In this document: positions 54,788 to 63,919 of the stretch, piece by piece
How positions within the stretch are numbered: position 1 is the first letter of the stretch
Layout of the letters: every line of letters begins with the position of its first letter
Origin: Bacteroidales bacterium
Lineage (GTDB): Bacteria; Bacteroidota; Bacteroidia; Bacteroidales; UBA932
Direction: 5' to 3'
Length of the DNA stretch: 64,000 nt
Assembly (NCBI GenBank): GCA_017560825.1
Contig: JAFZED010000054.1
Span: 1 to 64,000 of the forward strand
Program-made: the position numbers and the translations under genes
The notes under the pieces: generated by a model
Database searches by the model: none
What the model saw: the letters and a program-made list of their open reading frames with translations, nothing else
What the model was told of the DNA's origin: nothing

Positions 54788-56125
54788 ATGAGGAATTTGA
54801 CCTTGATAGCTGCTGCCTTCCTATTGGCTGCGTGCGCTCAGCCGCAGGTTGAAGGAGAAGCTGTTCTGACTGGAACCAATCCAATCATCACTGGACAATT
54901 TACTGCTGACCCTACAGCCAGAGTATTTGAGGGTAAGATATATATGTACCCGTCTCACGACATTCCAAGTGTCATCACGCACACTGACGGTTCTGCCTGG
55001 TTCAGTATGCCGGACTATCACGTGTTCTCGTCGGAGGATCTGACTCTCTGGACAGACCACGGGGTGATTCTGCGCCAGGAGGATGTGCCTTGGGGTAAGC
55101 CTGATGCCTATGCGATGTGGGCTCCGGACTGCGTGTACAAGGATGGTAAATACTATTTCTATTTTCCTGATGCTCCGGCAGAAGGTTTTGGCTTCGGTAT
55201 CGGAGTCGCTGTCGCAGACCGCCCTTCAGGCCCATTTACGCCACAGCCCGAGCCGATCAAGGGAGTCTTCGGAATAGACCCTTGTGTCCTGGTGGATGAC
55301 GACGGCACTTCATATATCTATTGGTCAGGTATGGGACTCAGCGGCTGCAGGCTCAAGGACAATATGCTTGAACTTGATGGCACCCCTGTTCGTCTTGACG
55401 AGCCTCTTCCAGCGGGTTTCAAGGAAGGACCTTTCGCGTTCAAGTATAACGGTAAATATTATCTTACCTATCCGTGGGTAAGGGAAAACACTGAGACTCT
55501 TGCATATGCTGTGAGTGACAGTCCGCTTGGCCCTTTCGAGTACAAGGGCCTGATTATGAAGGAGTCACCGACAGGGTGCTGGACAAACCATCATTCGTTG
55601 GTCGAGTATAAAGGGGAGTGGTATCTCTTCTATCATCACAACGACTACTCACCTTCGTTCGACAAAAACCGTTCTGCGCGTATCGACAGGGTCTTCTTCA
55701 ATGAGGATGGCACGATCCAGGAGGTCATTCCTACACTGCGAGGCGTAGGTCCTGTCAAGGCTTCATCACAGGTGCATATAGACCGCTACAGCAGCATTGA
55801 CGGGGCATATATAGAATATGTTGACACCTCTGACCTGTTCAAGGGATGGAAGACGGTGTTCGCCAAGGCCGGAGATTCTGTAAGATTCGATGACCTGGAT
55901 TTCGGAAAGAAGGCTCCGAAGAAGGTTGTGTTCAGAGCCAAATCTCCTGATGGATGCAAGGTGACTGTGACAGCAGGTGAAAGAGCTGAATTTGTCATAC
56001 CGTCATCGCTTGAATGGACTGAGTTTACCTTGCCTATGCCATTCAGAGTCAGGAATATACAGAACCTGGAGGTCGAGCTCCTTTCGGAAGGGACATTAGA
56101 AGTTGATTGGATTAAATTTATATGA
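54788..56125 (+). CDS. GH43-family glycoside hydrolase lipoprotein with C-terminal CBM6-like domain
   Basis: A 445-residue lipoprotein (lipobox LAAC). The five-bladed propeller of GH43 shows the three catalytic acids in TADPTARV, GIDPCVLVDDDG and KEGPFAFKYNG. After about residue 320 a beta-sandwich resembling CBM6 follows (YIEYVDTSDLFKGWKTVFAKAGDSVRF). GH43 enzymes remove arabinose or xylose from arabinoxylan. It starts 8 bp after the repeated element and overlaps the next gene by 4 bp (ATGA). Confidence 0.88.
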   Translation: MRNLTLIAAAFLLAACAQPQVEGEAVLTGTNPIITGQFTADPTARVFEGKIYMYPSHDIPSVITHTDGSAWFSMPDYHVFSSEDLTLWTDHGVILRQEDVPWGKPDAYAMWAPDCVYKDGKYYFYFPDAPAEGFGFGIGVAVADRPSGPFTPQPEPIKGVFGIDPCVLVDDDGTSYIYWSGMGLSGCRLKDNMLELDGTPVRLDEPLPAGFKEGPFAFKYNGKYYLTYPWVRENTETLAYAVSDSPLGPFEYKGLIMKESPTGCWTNHHSLVEYKGEWYLFYHHNDYSPSFDKNRSARIDRVFFNEDGTIQEVIPTLRGVGPVKASSQVHIDRYSSIDGAYIEYVDTSDLFKGWKTVFAKAGDSVRFDDLDFGKKAPKKVVFRAKSPDGCKVTVTAGERAEFVIPSSLEWTEFTLPMPFRVRNIQNLEVELLSEGTLEVDWIKFI

Positions 56126-58326
56126 ATATGAGAAACGTCGCTACCCTTATCATTGCGGGCCTGTGTCTGATAGGCTGCAGCCAGAAGAATACTTTCGTAT
56201 ATGAAGGTAACCCTCTTGTACGTGACAAGTACACGGCCGATCCGGCGCCGATGGTGGCTTCAGACGGCAGGCTGTACCTCTTCTGCGGACACGACGAATG
56301 CTTTGAGGACAGACCTGGTTATGAAGGCAAATATGGATTTAATATCACTGAGTGGCTGTGCTATTCGACAGAGGATATGCACACCTGGACAGACCACGGA
56401 GTGGTGATGAAACCTACTGATTTCAGTTGGGCGGTTGGTGAAGCCTGGGCTTCTCAGGCAATCGAGGCACCGGACGGAAAGTTCTATTTCTATGTGTCCA
56501 CCCAGTGCGGCGATCCGGACTGCAAGGCTGTGGGCGTGGCAGTCGCAGACAGGCCTGAAGGCCCGTATGTCGATGCCATCGGCAAGCCTCTCATCGTGGA
56601 CTCGATGACAGACAATGGCCCGAGAGGGTGGTGGAACGACTTCGATCCGACAGTGATGATAGATGATGACGGCACACCTTGGATGAGCTGGGGCAACGGC
56701 ACCTGCTTCCTGGTGAAGCTGAAGAAGAATATGATAGAGCTTGACGGCGAGATCCAGATTCTTCCGATGGAGAATTATGTGGAAGGTCCTTGGCTTTATA
56801 AGCGCGACGGACATTATTATAATGTCTATGCGTCAATGGGAAATCCTCTTGAGACCATATCATATGCTATGGCTGATAATGTGGAGGGACCCTGGACCTT
56901 TATGGGAGAGCTTACAGGAATGGGACAAGACAGCTTTACCATTCATCCGGGCGTGATCGACTACAAGGGCAAGACCTATTTCTTCTACCACAACTCAAGC
57001 CTTTCTCTGGATGGATATGGCCCTGCCACAGGACGCCGCAGCGTGTGCGTGGATGAGATGTTCTACAATCCAGACGGAACCATCAGACCGGTGGTGCAGA
57101 CCAGGGCAGGAATAAAGTCACTTGTACCAGCCACAAAGGGAGCCTTTCAGACACGTAAATATAGAAATGTCTTCGTCGAGGCCGGCTACACTCCGGAGGC
57201 AGTCGAGGCCAAGGTAAACGAGGTGTTTGATGAGGTCTTCTTCGGACCGGACAAGGTCTACTTTGAAGTGGAGGACAGCCTTGCCTATATTTCCGACATA
57301 AAGAACAATGACGTCCGCACCGAAGGAATGTCCTACGGAATGATGGCGGCGGTGCAGATGGACCGCAAGGACATCTTTGACAGACTCTTCAGATGGTGCA
57401 AGAAATATATGCAGCACTCCGACGGTCCTCTTGAAGGCTATTTTGCCTGGAGCTGCGGAGTGGACGGTACCCGTAATTCGCAAGGTCCGGCTTCTGATGG
57501 CGAGCTCTACTATGTGACAGCCCTCCTGTTTGCGTCCAACCGTTGGGGCAATGACACAGGCATTGACTATAAGGCTGAGGCTCAATACATTCTTGACTGC
57601 GCTTTTGCAAAGGACGGCACTGACGGAGTCTATAACTTCATAAATCCTGAGCAGAAGCTGATTACATTCACTCCGACCGGCTACGGTTATTCCTTTACAG
57701 ATCCGTCGTACCATATTCCTGCCTTCTATGAGGTGTGGGCGAGATGGGCTGATGACGGCCGTGAGGATTTCTGGCTCGAGTGTGCTGCGGCCGCAAGAGA
57801 ATACCTTCATAAGGCGACTCACCAGGAGACCGGACTCAATCCTGACTACAGCAATTATGACGGTTCTATAAGGATGTTCAATGGAAGCCATTTCGGTACA
57901 GGCAATTTCCGCTATGATTCGTGGCGTGTCCCGATGAATATAGCAATGGACTATTCGTGGTCCTGCGCTGATGCTCAGTGGCAGAAGGAATATGGCGAAA
58001 AGATCCAGCGATTCTTCTACTCTCAGGGAATGAAGGATTATGTAGACCAGTACCGTGTCGACGGCACCCTCCCTTCGGAGGATGAAATCCTTCCAGCAGG
58101 AAGCTGGACAAAGGCCCTTCGTCATTCTGTGGGACTGGTGTCTACCCTTGGAGCGGCTTCGCTTCTTACCGAGCACAGCATCAACAAGGAGTTTGTGGAC
58201 GCATTGTGGCACTCAGAGAACGTACCTTACGAGGACGGCTATTTCGATGCCTATTATGATGGCCTTCTGCGCCTGTTTGCATTTATGCATATGAGCGGAA
58301 AATATCAGATCATATTTCCTGAATAG
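56122..58326 (+). CDS. GH43-GH8 bifunctional xylan-degrading lipoprotein
   Basis: A 734-residue lipoprotein (lipobox LIGC) with two catalytic domains. Residues about 30-325 are a GH43 propeller (DPAPMVASDGR, NDFDPTVMIDDDG, YVEGPWLYKRDG). Residues about 345-734 are a GH8 (alpha/alpha)6 barrel of the reducing-end xylose-releasing exo-oligoxylanase type, with the acid Glu in TEGMSYGMMAAV and the base Asp in PASDGELYYVTALLFA. The pair would trim side groups or non-reducing ends and reducing-end xylose from the same oligosaccharide. The start overlaps the previous stop by 4 bp. Confidence 0.9.
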   Translation: MNMRNVATLIIAGLCLIGCSQKNTFVYEGNPLVRDKYTADPAPMVASDGRLYLFCGHDECFEDRPGYEGKYGFNITEWLCYSTEDMHTWTDHGVVMKPTDFSWAVGEAWASQAIEAPDGKFYFYVSTQCGDPDCKAVGVAVADRPEGPYVDAIGKPLIVDSMTDNGPRGWWNDFDPTVMIDDDGTPWMSWGNGTCFLVKLKKNMIELDGEIQILPMENYVEGPWLYKRDGHYYNVYASMGNPLETISYAMADNVEGPWTFMGELTGMGQDSFTIHPGVIDYKGKTYFFYHNSSLSLDGYGPATGRRSVCVDEMFYNPDGTIRPVVQTRAGIKSLVPATKGAFQTRKYRNVFVEAGYTPEAVEAKVNEVFDEVFFGPDKVYFEVEDSLAYISDIKNNDVRTEGMSYGMMAAVQMDRKDIFDRLFRWCKKYMQHSDGPLEGYFAWSCGVDGTRNSQGPASDGELYYVTALLFASNRWGNDTGIDYKAEAQYILDCAFAKDGTDGVYNFINPEQKLITFTPTGYGYSFTDPSYHIPAFYEVWARWADDGREDFWLECAAAAREYLHKATHQETGLNPDYSNYDGSIRMFNGSHFGTGNFRYDSWRVPMNIAMDYSWSCADAQWQKEYGEKIQRFFYSQGMKDYVDQYRVDGTLPSEDEILPAGSWTKALRHSVGLVSTLGAASLLTEHSINKEFVDALWHSENVPYEDGYFDAYYDGLLRLFAFMHMSGKYQIIFPE

Positions 58327-58335
58327 TTGATATAT

Positions 58336-59040
58336 ATGAAAAAGTATATAACTGCGCTTGTCGCGGTGACGATGGTATTGGCCTCAATTCCTCTTTCGCT
58401 TGACGCAAAGAGGAAGAGTGCTGATCTTGTGGAGAAGTATCCGGCTCTTGCTCCATATTTCAGTACACCTACAACTGAGTCAATACGCCCCGATGAGCAG
58501 GGTTTCATCCGCCGCTGGCTCCTTCTTGAGCCTATCAGCAAACCTAACCGTGGCAATACAGTCTTTGTGGACAGCTACGTCAGAAAGAATCTGGACACAG
58601 GATGGAACAAGGGCGATTTCACGTTGCCAAAAGATGGACAGAAAGTCAAGGATACTACCTTAGTGTGGCATTCTTTGGACAGTAAACTCTTCAATGTCAA
58701 GCTTTACCGTTATGCAGTAGGTACTGGAACCGGCCGTTATGGTATGATATGCCGTGCGGTGACGGTGATCGATGTGCCGGAGGATATAGAGGACATCCGT
58801 CTTGCGGTAGGTTCCAATTCGGCATCTATGTGGTGGATTGACGGCGAGGAAGTCCTCATCCTTTCCGGTGACAGACGTATGGTTATGGATGATGCTGCAT
58901 CAAAGAGACTTACCCTCAAGAAAGGCCGTCATATACTTACCGGTGCTGTCATCAATGGCCCGGGTATGAGCGACTTCTGCGTACGATTCATCGATGAGGA
59001 CGGCAATCCTGTAATGAATTATGACATTCGTAACAAATAG
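58336..59040 (+). CDS. Exported beta-sandwich protein of unknown function
   Basis: A protein of about 234 residues with signal peptide MKKYITALVAVTMVLASIPLS. The mature part begins KRKSADLVEKYPALAPYFSTPTTESI and continues as a strand-rich domain (RLAVGSNSASMWWIDGEEVLILSG, GRHILTGAVINGPGMSDFCVRFID), like the PA14 or galactose-binding modules that accompany acetylxylan esterases. No catalytic motif is seen. An upstream TTG at 58327 is rejected in favour of ATG at 58336. It is in an operon with the surrounding glycoside hydrolases. Confidence 0.7.
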   Translation: MKKYITALVAVTMVLASIPLSLDAKRKSADLVEKYPALAPYFSTPTTESIRPDEQGFIRRWLLLEPISKPNRGNTVFVDSYVRKNLDTGWNKGDFTLPKDGQKVKDTTLVWHSLDSKLFNVKLYRYAVGTGTGRYGMICRAVTVIDVPEDIEDIRLAVGSNSASMWWIDGEEVLILSGDRRMVMDDAASKRLTLKKGRHILTGAVINGPGMSDFCVRFIDEDGNPVMNYDIRNK

Positions 59041-59046
59041 ACGGAT

Positions 59047-60480
59047 ATGAAGACATCAGCAAAGATATTATCTATAGCGGCATCTGCCCTTATATCTGTT
59101 TCTGCCCTTGCGCAGGAAGGAAAGCCGTGGATCCACGACCCGTCTACAATTATGAAATGCGACGGGAAATATTATACCTTCGGAACCGGTGGCGGCGGCC
59201 TTATTTCAGAGGACGGCTGGAACTGGTACCCGGGAGCAGTGCGCCCGGGTGGCGGCGCAGCTCCCGACGCCCTCAAGATAGGTGACCGCTATCTGGTTGC
59301 ATATAGTTCGACAGGCGGAGGACTTGGTGGCGGTCACGCCGGCCGTATCCTTACAATGTGGAACAGGACTCTTGATCCGGAGTCTCCGGATTTCGCTTAC
59401 ACTGAGGCTGTTGAAGTGGCTTCTTCGCAGGTTGATGAAGACTGCGATGCCATAGATGCCGGCTTGTTTATGGATCCTGTTACAGGACGCCTGTGGTGTA
59501 CATATGGAACATATTTCGGATTTATCCGTATCGTCGAACTCGATCCAAAGACTGGTGCCCGTGTCGAGGGAAACGAGCCTGTCAATATAGCCATAGATTG
59601 CGAAGCTACTACAATCATCTGGCGTGACGGCTGGTACTATCTTCTCGGAACGCACGGAACCTGCTGTGACGGTGTAAATTCTACCTACAATATTGTTGTG
59701 GGCCGTTCGCGCAGTGTCACAGGACCTTATCTTGACAACGTGGGACGCGATATGATTGCAGGAGGAGGAAAGATGGTGATAGACGCTGATGACCGTCAGT
59801 TCGGAGCCGGTCATTTCGGCCGTTATATTGAGGATGAAGGTGTGGAGAAGATGTCCTTCCATTGGGAGGCTGACCTGGACCGCAGCGCCCGCAGTGTACT
59901 TGCGATCCGTCCGCTTCTTTGGGTGAACGATTGGCCGGTCGCCGGAAGTTCTTTCAAGGCTGGAGTCTATGAGATTTCATCAGTGCGCAGAGGATATGCA
60001 TTGGAACTTGCAGTAGACTTTGTCCGTCAGCAGATTCCGAGGAGAGGCTGGTGGGAGGAGTCAGACGAACCTGAGGTTACTTATCCTAACCAGACCCTTG
60101 AGGATGTTGCAGGCACTTGGCCGGAAGGCGAGATCCCTGCACGTGCCGGTGATTGGATGAACCGACCTCATCAGAGATGGACAGTTACTCCGGTTCCTGA
60201 GGCTGGGGGCTATCTGGGAGGACAGTACTGCAAGATTCAGATTGAAGGCACAGACAGAGTGCTTGCGGCCACTGATGATGCTGAAGTGGTGACTCTCCCG
60301 GCATACACAGGAGCATCGGAGCAGCTCTGGAAGATAGAACAGCTGGCCGACGGCACCTGGCGCCTCTCTCCAAAGTCACTGCCGGACTATGTCCTTACTT
60401 GCATAGCAGACAGCACACCGACCCTTGCAAAATATAACTTCGAGTCCGACAACTGTAAATGGAACTTCATTAAAAAGTAG
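59047..60480 (+). CDS. GH43-family arabinanase/arabinofuranosidase-like enzyme with ricin-type lectin end
   Basis: A 477-residue exported protein with signal peptide ending ALAQ. The propeller shows IHDPSTIMKCDGKYY, DAIDAGLFMDPVTG and DCEATTIIWRDGWYY as acid positions, and GTHGTCCDGVNSTYNIVVGRS, typical of GH43 endo-arabinanase-like subfamilies. From about residue 370 the chain looks like a ricin B-type trefoil (HQRWTVTPVPEAGGYLG, YKIQIEGT-like, ASEQLWKIEQLADGTWRLSPKS), a carbohydrate-binding module. It completes the set of hemicellulose enzymes. Confidence 0.85.
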   Translation: MKTSAKILSIAASALISVSALAQEGKPWIHDPSTIMKCDGKYYTFGTGGGGLISEDGWNWYPGAVRPGGGAAPDALKIGDRYLVAYSSTGGGLGGGHAGRILTMWNRTLDPESPDFAYTEAVEVASSQVDEDCDAIDAGLFMDPVTGRLWCTYGTYFGFIRIVELDPKTGARVEGNEPVNIAIDCEATTIIWRDGWYYLLGTHGTCCDGVNSTYNIVVGRSRSVTGPYLDNVGRDMIAGGGKMVIDADDRQFGAGHFGRYIEDEGVEKMSFHWEADLDRSARSVLAIRPLLWVNDWPVAGSSFKAGVYEISSVRRGYALELAVDFVRQQIPRRGWWEESDEPEVTYPNQTLEDVAGTWPEGEIPARAGDWMNRPHQRWTVTPVPEAGGYLGGQYCKIQIEGTDRVLAATDDAEVVTLPAYTGASEQLWKIEQLADGTWRLSPKSLPDYVLTCIADSTPTLAKYNFESDNCKWNFIKK

Positions 60481-60486
60481 TTATAT

Positions 60487-61782
60487 ATGAAACGCAGACT
60501 TCTTACTTTTCTGGCAGTTCTCTGTGTTGCATCCTGCACGCTCGGGGAATATGACTTCGTAAATAATCGTATTCCTTCGGACGGACCTTCCAAGCCGGTT
60601 CCTTCGCCTGAGGTGGAGGCGGAGCCCTTTGTGCCGGTTATCAGCATTGATGTCAAGGGCGGAGGCGGCATAGAAAGCAAGGAGGAATATGTCAAGGTCA
60701 ATGTCATCATCCAGGAGACCGAAGATGTCGTATATTCAGCGGCTGGTCGCGCAAAGGGCAGGGGAAACGCCACCTGGGGATATGAGAAGAAACCATATAA
60801 GATCAAGTTTGACGAAAAGCTCGGTGTCCTGGGGTTCGCTGCCAACAAGGAATGGGTGCTGCTTGCAGAGTACTGCGACAAGTCTCTGATGAGGACAGCA
60901 TATATGTGTGAACTGGCCCGCACCGTCGGCCTGCCGTATCCGATTCATTACCGCCACGTCAATCTCTACCTGAATGGTAAATATATGGGAATATATGTCC
61001 TTACTGATCAGGTTGAAAAGAAGTCTCACCGTGTGGATATAGAGGATGACGGCTTCCTGTTCGAGAATGACAACTACTTCTGGGAGGAACCCCTGACCTT
61101 TATGACAGATCATCGTCAGTACTGGTACACATTCAAGTATCCTGATCCGGAGGATGGGGAGATCGTTTCCGGTGATAAGAATTTCCGTTTCATTACAGGC
61201 TTTATGAATGACTTTGAGGCAGCTTTATATGGGGATGCCTTTAAAGATCCGGAGATCGGATACCGGAAATATATTGATGTTGAGGCTTTTGCAAAGTGGT
61301 TTCTGGTCCAGGAACTCATAGCAAACCTGGAACCCAATATGTATTACGTCCTCCCTTCACAAGACTCCAAACTCCAGATCGGCCCAGTCTGGGATGCCGA
61401 ATGGAGCCTCGGACTGGCCTACAGGGAAGACGAATACGCAGGCTGGGCCAGCCTCCCGACCCAGCCAGACAGACACCAGCAGATCTGGAGCAAATGGAAA
61501 TACTTCGGCCGCCTCTTCGGGGATCCGTATTTTGTCTCTGTCGTCCGCGAGGAGTGGGAGATGCTTAAGCTTCAGCTCCCCGCATTCCAAACCAAGATGC
61601 AGTCAGTCGCAGCCAGCATAAGCAAAGCCCAGACAGCCAACTTCGACCGCTGGCACACCCTCACCTGGCACGTAAGCGTCGGCCTCATCTGCGAAGGCAC
61701 CTGGGAAAAAGAAGTCCGTTACGTCGAAACCTTCTTCTCCGACCGCATAGCCTGGCTCGACACCTTCCTTGCCAGACTCTAG
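60487..61782 (+). CDS. CotH-family kinase-like lipoprotein in the xylan cluster
   Basis: A 431-residue lipoprotein (lipobox VASC). CotH features are GRGNATWGYEKKPYKIKFDEKLGVLGFAANKEWVLLAEYCDKSLMRTAYMCELARTVGL, YMGIYVLTDQVEKKSHRVDI and the metal-binding IGPVWDAEWSLG. It is distinct from the CotH at 37801, with no DNA similarity seen. It is the last gene of the cluster, 6 bp after the GH43-lectin gene, so it is expressed with the glycoside hydrolases. Which protein or sugar it phosphorylates is unknown. Confidence 0.85.
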   Translation: MKRRLLTFLAVLCVASCTLGEYDFVNNRIPSDGPSKPVPSPEVEAEPFVPVISIDVKGGGGIESKEEYVKVNVIIQETEDVVYSAAGRAKGRGNATWGYEKKPYKIKFDEKLGVLGFAANKEWVLLAEYCDKSLMRTAYMCELARTVGLPYPIHYRHVNLYLNGKYMGIYVLTDQVEKKSHRVDIEDDGFLFENDNYFWEEPLTFMTDHRQYWYTFKYPDPEDGEIVSGDKNFRFITGFMNDFEAALYGDAFKDPEIGYRKYIDVEAFAKWFLVQELIANLEPNMYYVLPSQDSKLQIGPVWDAEWSLGLAYREDEYAGWASLPTQPDRHQQIWSKWKYFGRLFGDPYFVSVVREEWEMLKLQLPAFQTKMQSVAASISKAQTANFDRWHTLTWHVSVGLICEGTWEKEVRYVETFFSDRIAWLDTFLARL

Positions 61783-61805
61783 GGCTACTTCAGACGCCTC
61801 CTGCC

Positions 61806-61963
61806 TCTCATAACGGTACTTCTTTCCCACTGTTATGAGACCACATATGCCCCAGACCCACCTCACTGGCCTCCCGTCTCTCACAACGGTCACCTTCAGC
61901 TACCGTTATGAGCAGCCACCCCACTCAGACCTATCCCCAAGTCACTTCCGCTCTCACAACGGT
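61806..61963. repeat. REP-B palindromes upstream of RAYT-B
   Basis: Two full hairpins, 61806-61840 (tctcataacggt/actgttatgaga) and 61880-61912 (ctcacaacggt/accgttatgag), and one half copy at 61951 (ctctcacaacggt). Start-to-start spacing of the first three is about 72-74 bp. Confidence 0.8.
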
Positions 61964-61991
61964 ACTTTTTCATTATTCGGAAAGATAGGCA

Positions 61992-62040
61992 CAAAGCAAG
62001 TCGTGCGAGCCTTTAGGCCGAGCTCGCACGACTTGCTTTG
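61992..62040. repeat. Large hairpin with 19-bp perfect stem
   Basis: Arms caaagcaagtcgtgcgagc/gctcgcacgacttgctttg pair perfectly with an 11-nt loop. It resembles the hairpin at 62257-62306 in reverse orientation. Confidence 0.75.
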
Positions 62041-62178
62041 AGTGGTCGCCCCTGCTTCTGGCCGATCGCGATGCCGCTGATGAGATACACGTCCCCATAA
62101 ATATCGATGCTATTGATACTGGAAGATTGATAATATTCAGCTGTCAAGCATATAGGTGTATGACATATGATATAGGAC

Positions 62179-62211
62179 GTGGTCGGCGAATACGCCGGCC
62201 GACCACTTTTT
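62179..62211 (+). terminator. Terminator-like hairpin
   Basis: Stem gtggtcggc/gccgaccac followed by five T. It lies almost 400 bp after the last gene of the cluster, so it might end read-through or belong to an RNA that I cannot identify. Confidence 0.45.
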
Positions 62212-62256
62212 AGTCTTGTGGCGCACCATCACCGGCCAAAAGCAGGGCCGGCGACT

Positions 62257-62306
62257 CAAAGCAGTCAGCGCGAACAAACCCAAAAGGGTTCGCACTGACT
62301 GCTTTG
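62257..62306. repeat. Large hairpin with 19-bp stem (one mismatch)
   Basis: Arms caaagcagtcagcgcgaac/gttcgcactgactgctttg pair with one mismatch. The outer flanks (ctcaaagc and gctttgtgcg) mirror those of the hairpin at 61992-62040. Confidence 0.75.
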
Positions 62307-62350
62307 TGCGAATGCAGAGCATATTTGTATAGCATTGGACTACCTGTCCA

Positions 62351-62387
62351 CTCTCATAACGGTAGCGGAAGAAGACCGATATGAGAG
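62351..62387. repeat. REP-B palindrome directly before RAYT-B
   Basis: Arms ctctcataacggt/accgatatgagag with one mismatch. The remaining 155 bp to the RAYT-B start contain only A/T-rich sequence and a TATATTCG, a near -7 box. Confidence 0.8.
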
Positions 62388-62542
62388 ACTGAGTTCTTTA
62401 TTTTACAATGCCTGCGTGCTGATCGGATGTCATTTTTGTTAAAAAAAAGACAAAACTTTAAAAATAAAGAAATTTCTCGTGTATTTATTTTTAAAGTTGC
62501 CGGGAATTGATTCAGGTATATCTATATTCGGGCAACTAAAAT

Positions 62543-63457
62543 ATGTGGAATATGCAAGAATTGTCGTTGAGAGATTTATATGATGGAGATTTCTATCATA
62601 TATGCACGGAGGGTTTGGAGCAGGTCACTTTAATGAAAGATTTGGAAGATTTCAGAGTAGCTTGGAACTATCTGGCAATATGTGCGTGGAGAACAGGAGT
62701 TTTTGTTGTGGCATTTGTTCTGATGTCAAACCATCTTCATATCCTTGCAGCTTGCCGGAATGCTGGTCAAGTCAATAAATATATAAGGAGCTTTAAGGCA
62801 CTATATTCCAGATATCTGAATAAGAAATACGGAATGACAAAGACTATGCATTGTTCCGATACAGCTATATACAGAATTGATACTATACAGTATCTAAGAA
62901 ACTGCATAGCATATATATTCAGGAATCCACTGACTGCCAGAATATGCTCTATACTGGATCAGTACAGTTGGTCAAGTTTCCACTCTTGTTTTAGTGGCGT
63001 GGGCAAGCTTGAAGACGGCTTTCCGCTCTGCGAGTTGAGTTTTACCGAAATTCGTAAACTGCTCAGAGTCGGAGCAAATCTTAAAAACTGTCCATTACGT
63101 GTTGATTCTCAGGGCTATATCACTTTGTCTTCATTTGTTCATAATGATATAGTTGAGAAGGTGTTCGGAAATTCAGGAAGGTCTTTTATGTATCACCTCG
63201 GAGGAGGCAATGATGCTAAAATGGAGTATGAGCTGGTACATCAACCACTTGTCAGTGTTACAGATTCTGATATGTATTCACTTGTGTCAACTTATGTGGC
63301 CAACCGTTTTTCCGGAAAACACATTTCAGATCTTACGGCTTCTGACAAATGCTCTATATTGAAATCACTCTTTTTCAATCACAAGACATCAATACCTCAG
63401 CTGGCAAGAATTATGGGGCTTCCGCGTGAGCTAGTGAAGAAGATGCTGCTGCAATAG
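62543..63457 (+). mobile_element. RAYT-B: REP-associated Y1 transposase
   Basis: A 304-residue Y1/HUH transposase of the RAYT type. The metal-binding motif is SNHLHI (H64, H66), the conserved SFKALYSRYLNKKYG stretch follows, and the likely catalytic Tyr is Y124 in CIAYIFRNPLTARI. Overall it is a distant homologue of RAYT-A (15655) but with a different palindrome family around it. A shorter start at 62552 (MQELSLRD) is also possible. It stands between three upstream and five downstream tctcataacggt palindromes, which are its probable targets. Confidence 0.85.
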
Positions 63458-63502
63458 TCTCGTACATTCTGCTCTTGCTATTCTTCCCCTCTTTGCTTTT
63501 GC

Positions 63503-63828
63503 TCTCACGACGGTCAGGTTAGTCTGCCGTTGTGAGAACAAATGTGCATTCTACATAACTCTGAGGCATTTGAGGTCTCACAACGGTTATTTGTTGTCAC
63601 CGTTATGAGACCCTGCCATATCCCCACCTATCTACAAACCACTTCCACTCTCACAATGGTATAACTTTTCTACCGTTATGAGAGGCAATATGCTTCCTAT
63701 ATGCATCAGAGGGGGCACCACTCTCATAACGGTCATATTTTGCTGCCGTTGTGAGAGTAATTATGCATTCTGCATAACCCAGAGGCAGCTGAGGTCTCAT
63801 AATGGTACCAGTAATATACCGTTATGAG
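63503..63828. repeat. REP-B array of five palindromes at 73-bp spacing
   Basis: Hairpins start at 63503, 63576, 63648, 63721 and 63795, that is, at steps of 73, 72, 73 and 74 bp. Each has arms of the type tctcacaacggt/accgttatgaga. Spacers are partly repeated: the spacers after the first and fourth hairpins share gtgcattct-acataac or tgcattctgcataac and gaggc..tgaggt. Loops and spacers differ, so this is not a CRISPR array. Confidence 0.85.
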
Positions 63829-63919
63829 GACATACCAAGGCAAAAGATTGCCAGTTCTGCAAATTCTCCTTAAATTTGTCTGACTGGCCCAATCTGCAAC
63901 ACTTTAAACGTTAGACTAT

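Noticed and set aside
57118..58212. 364-residue open frame opposite the GH8 domain
   Set aside because: Antisense to a well-supported enzyme, without motif or promoter; a shadow frame.
63503..63828. Regular 73-bp array resembling a CRISPR locus
   Set aside because: The repeated units vary in arms and loops, the spacers are partly alike, and the arrangement matches REP/BIME elements around a RAYT. No cas gene is present.
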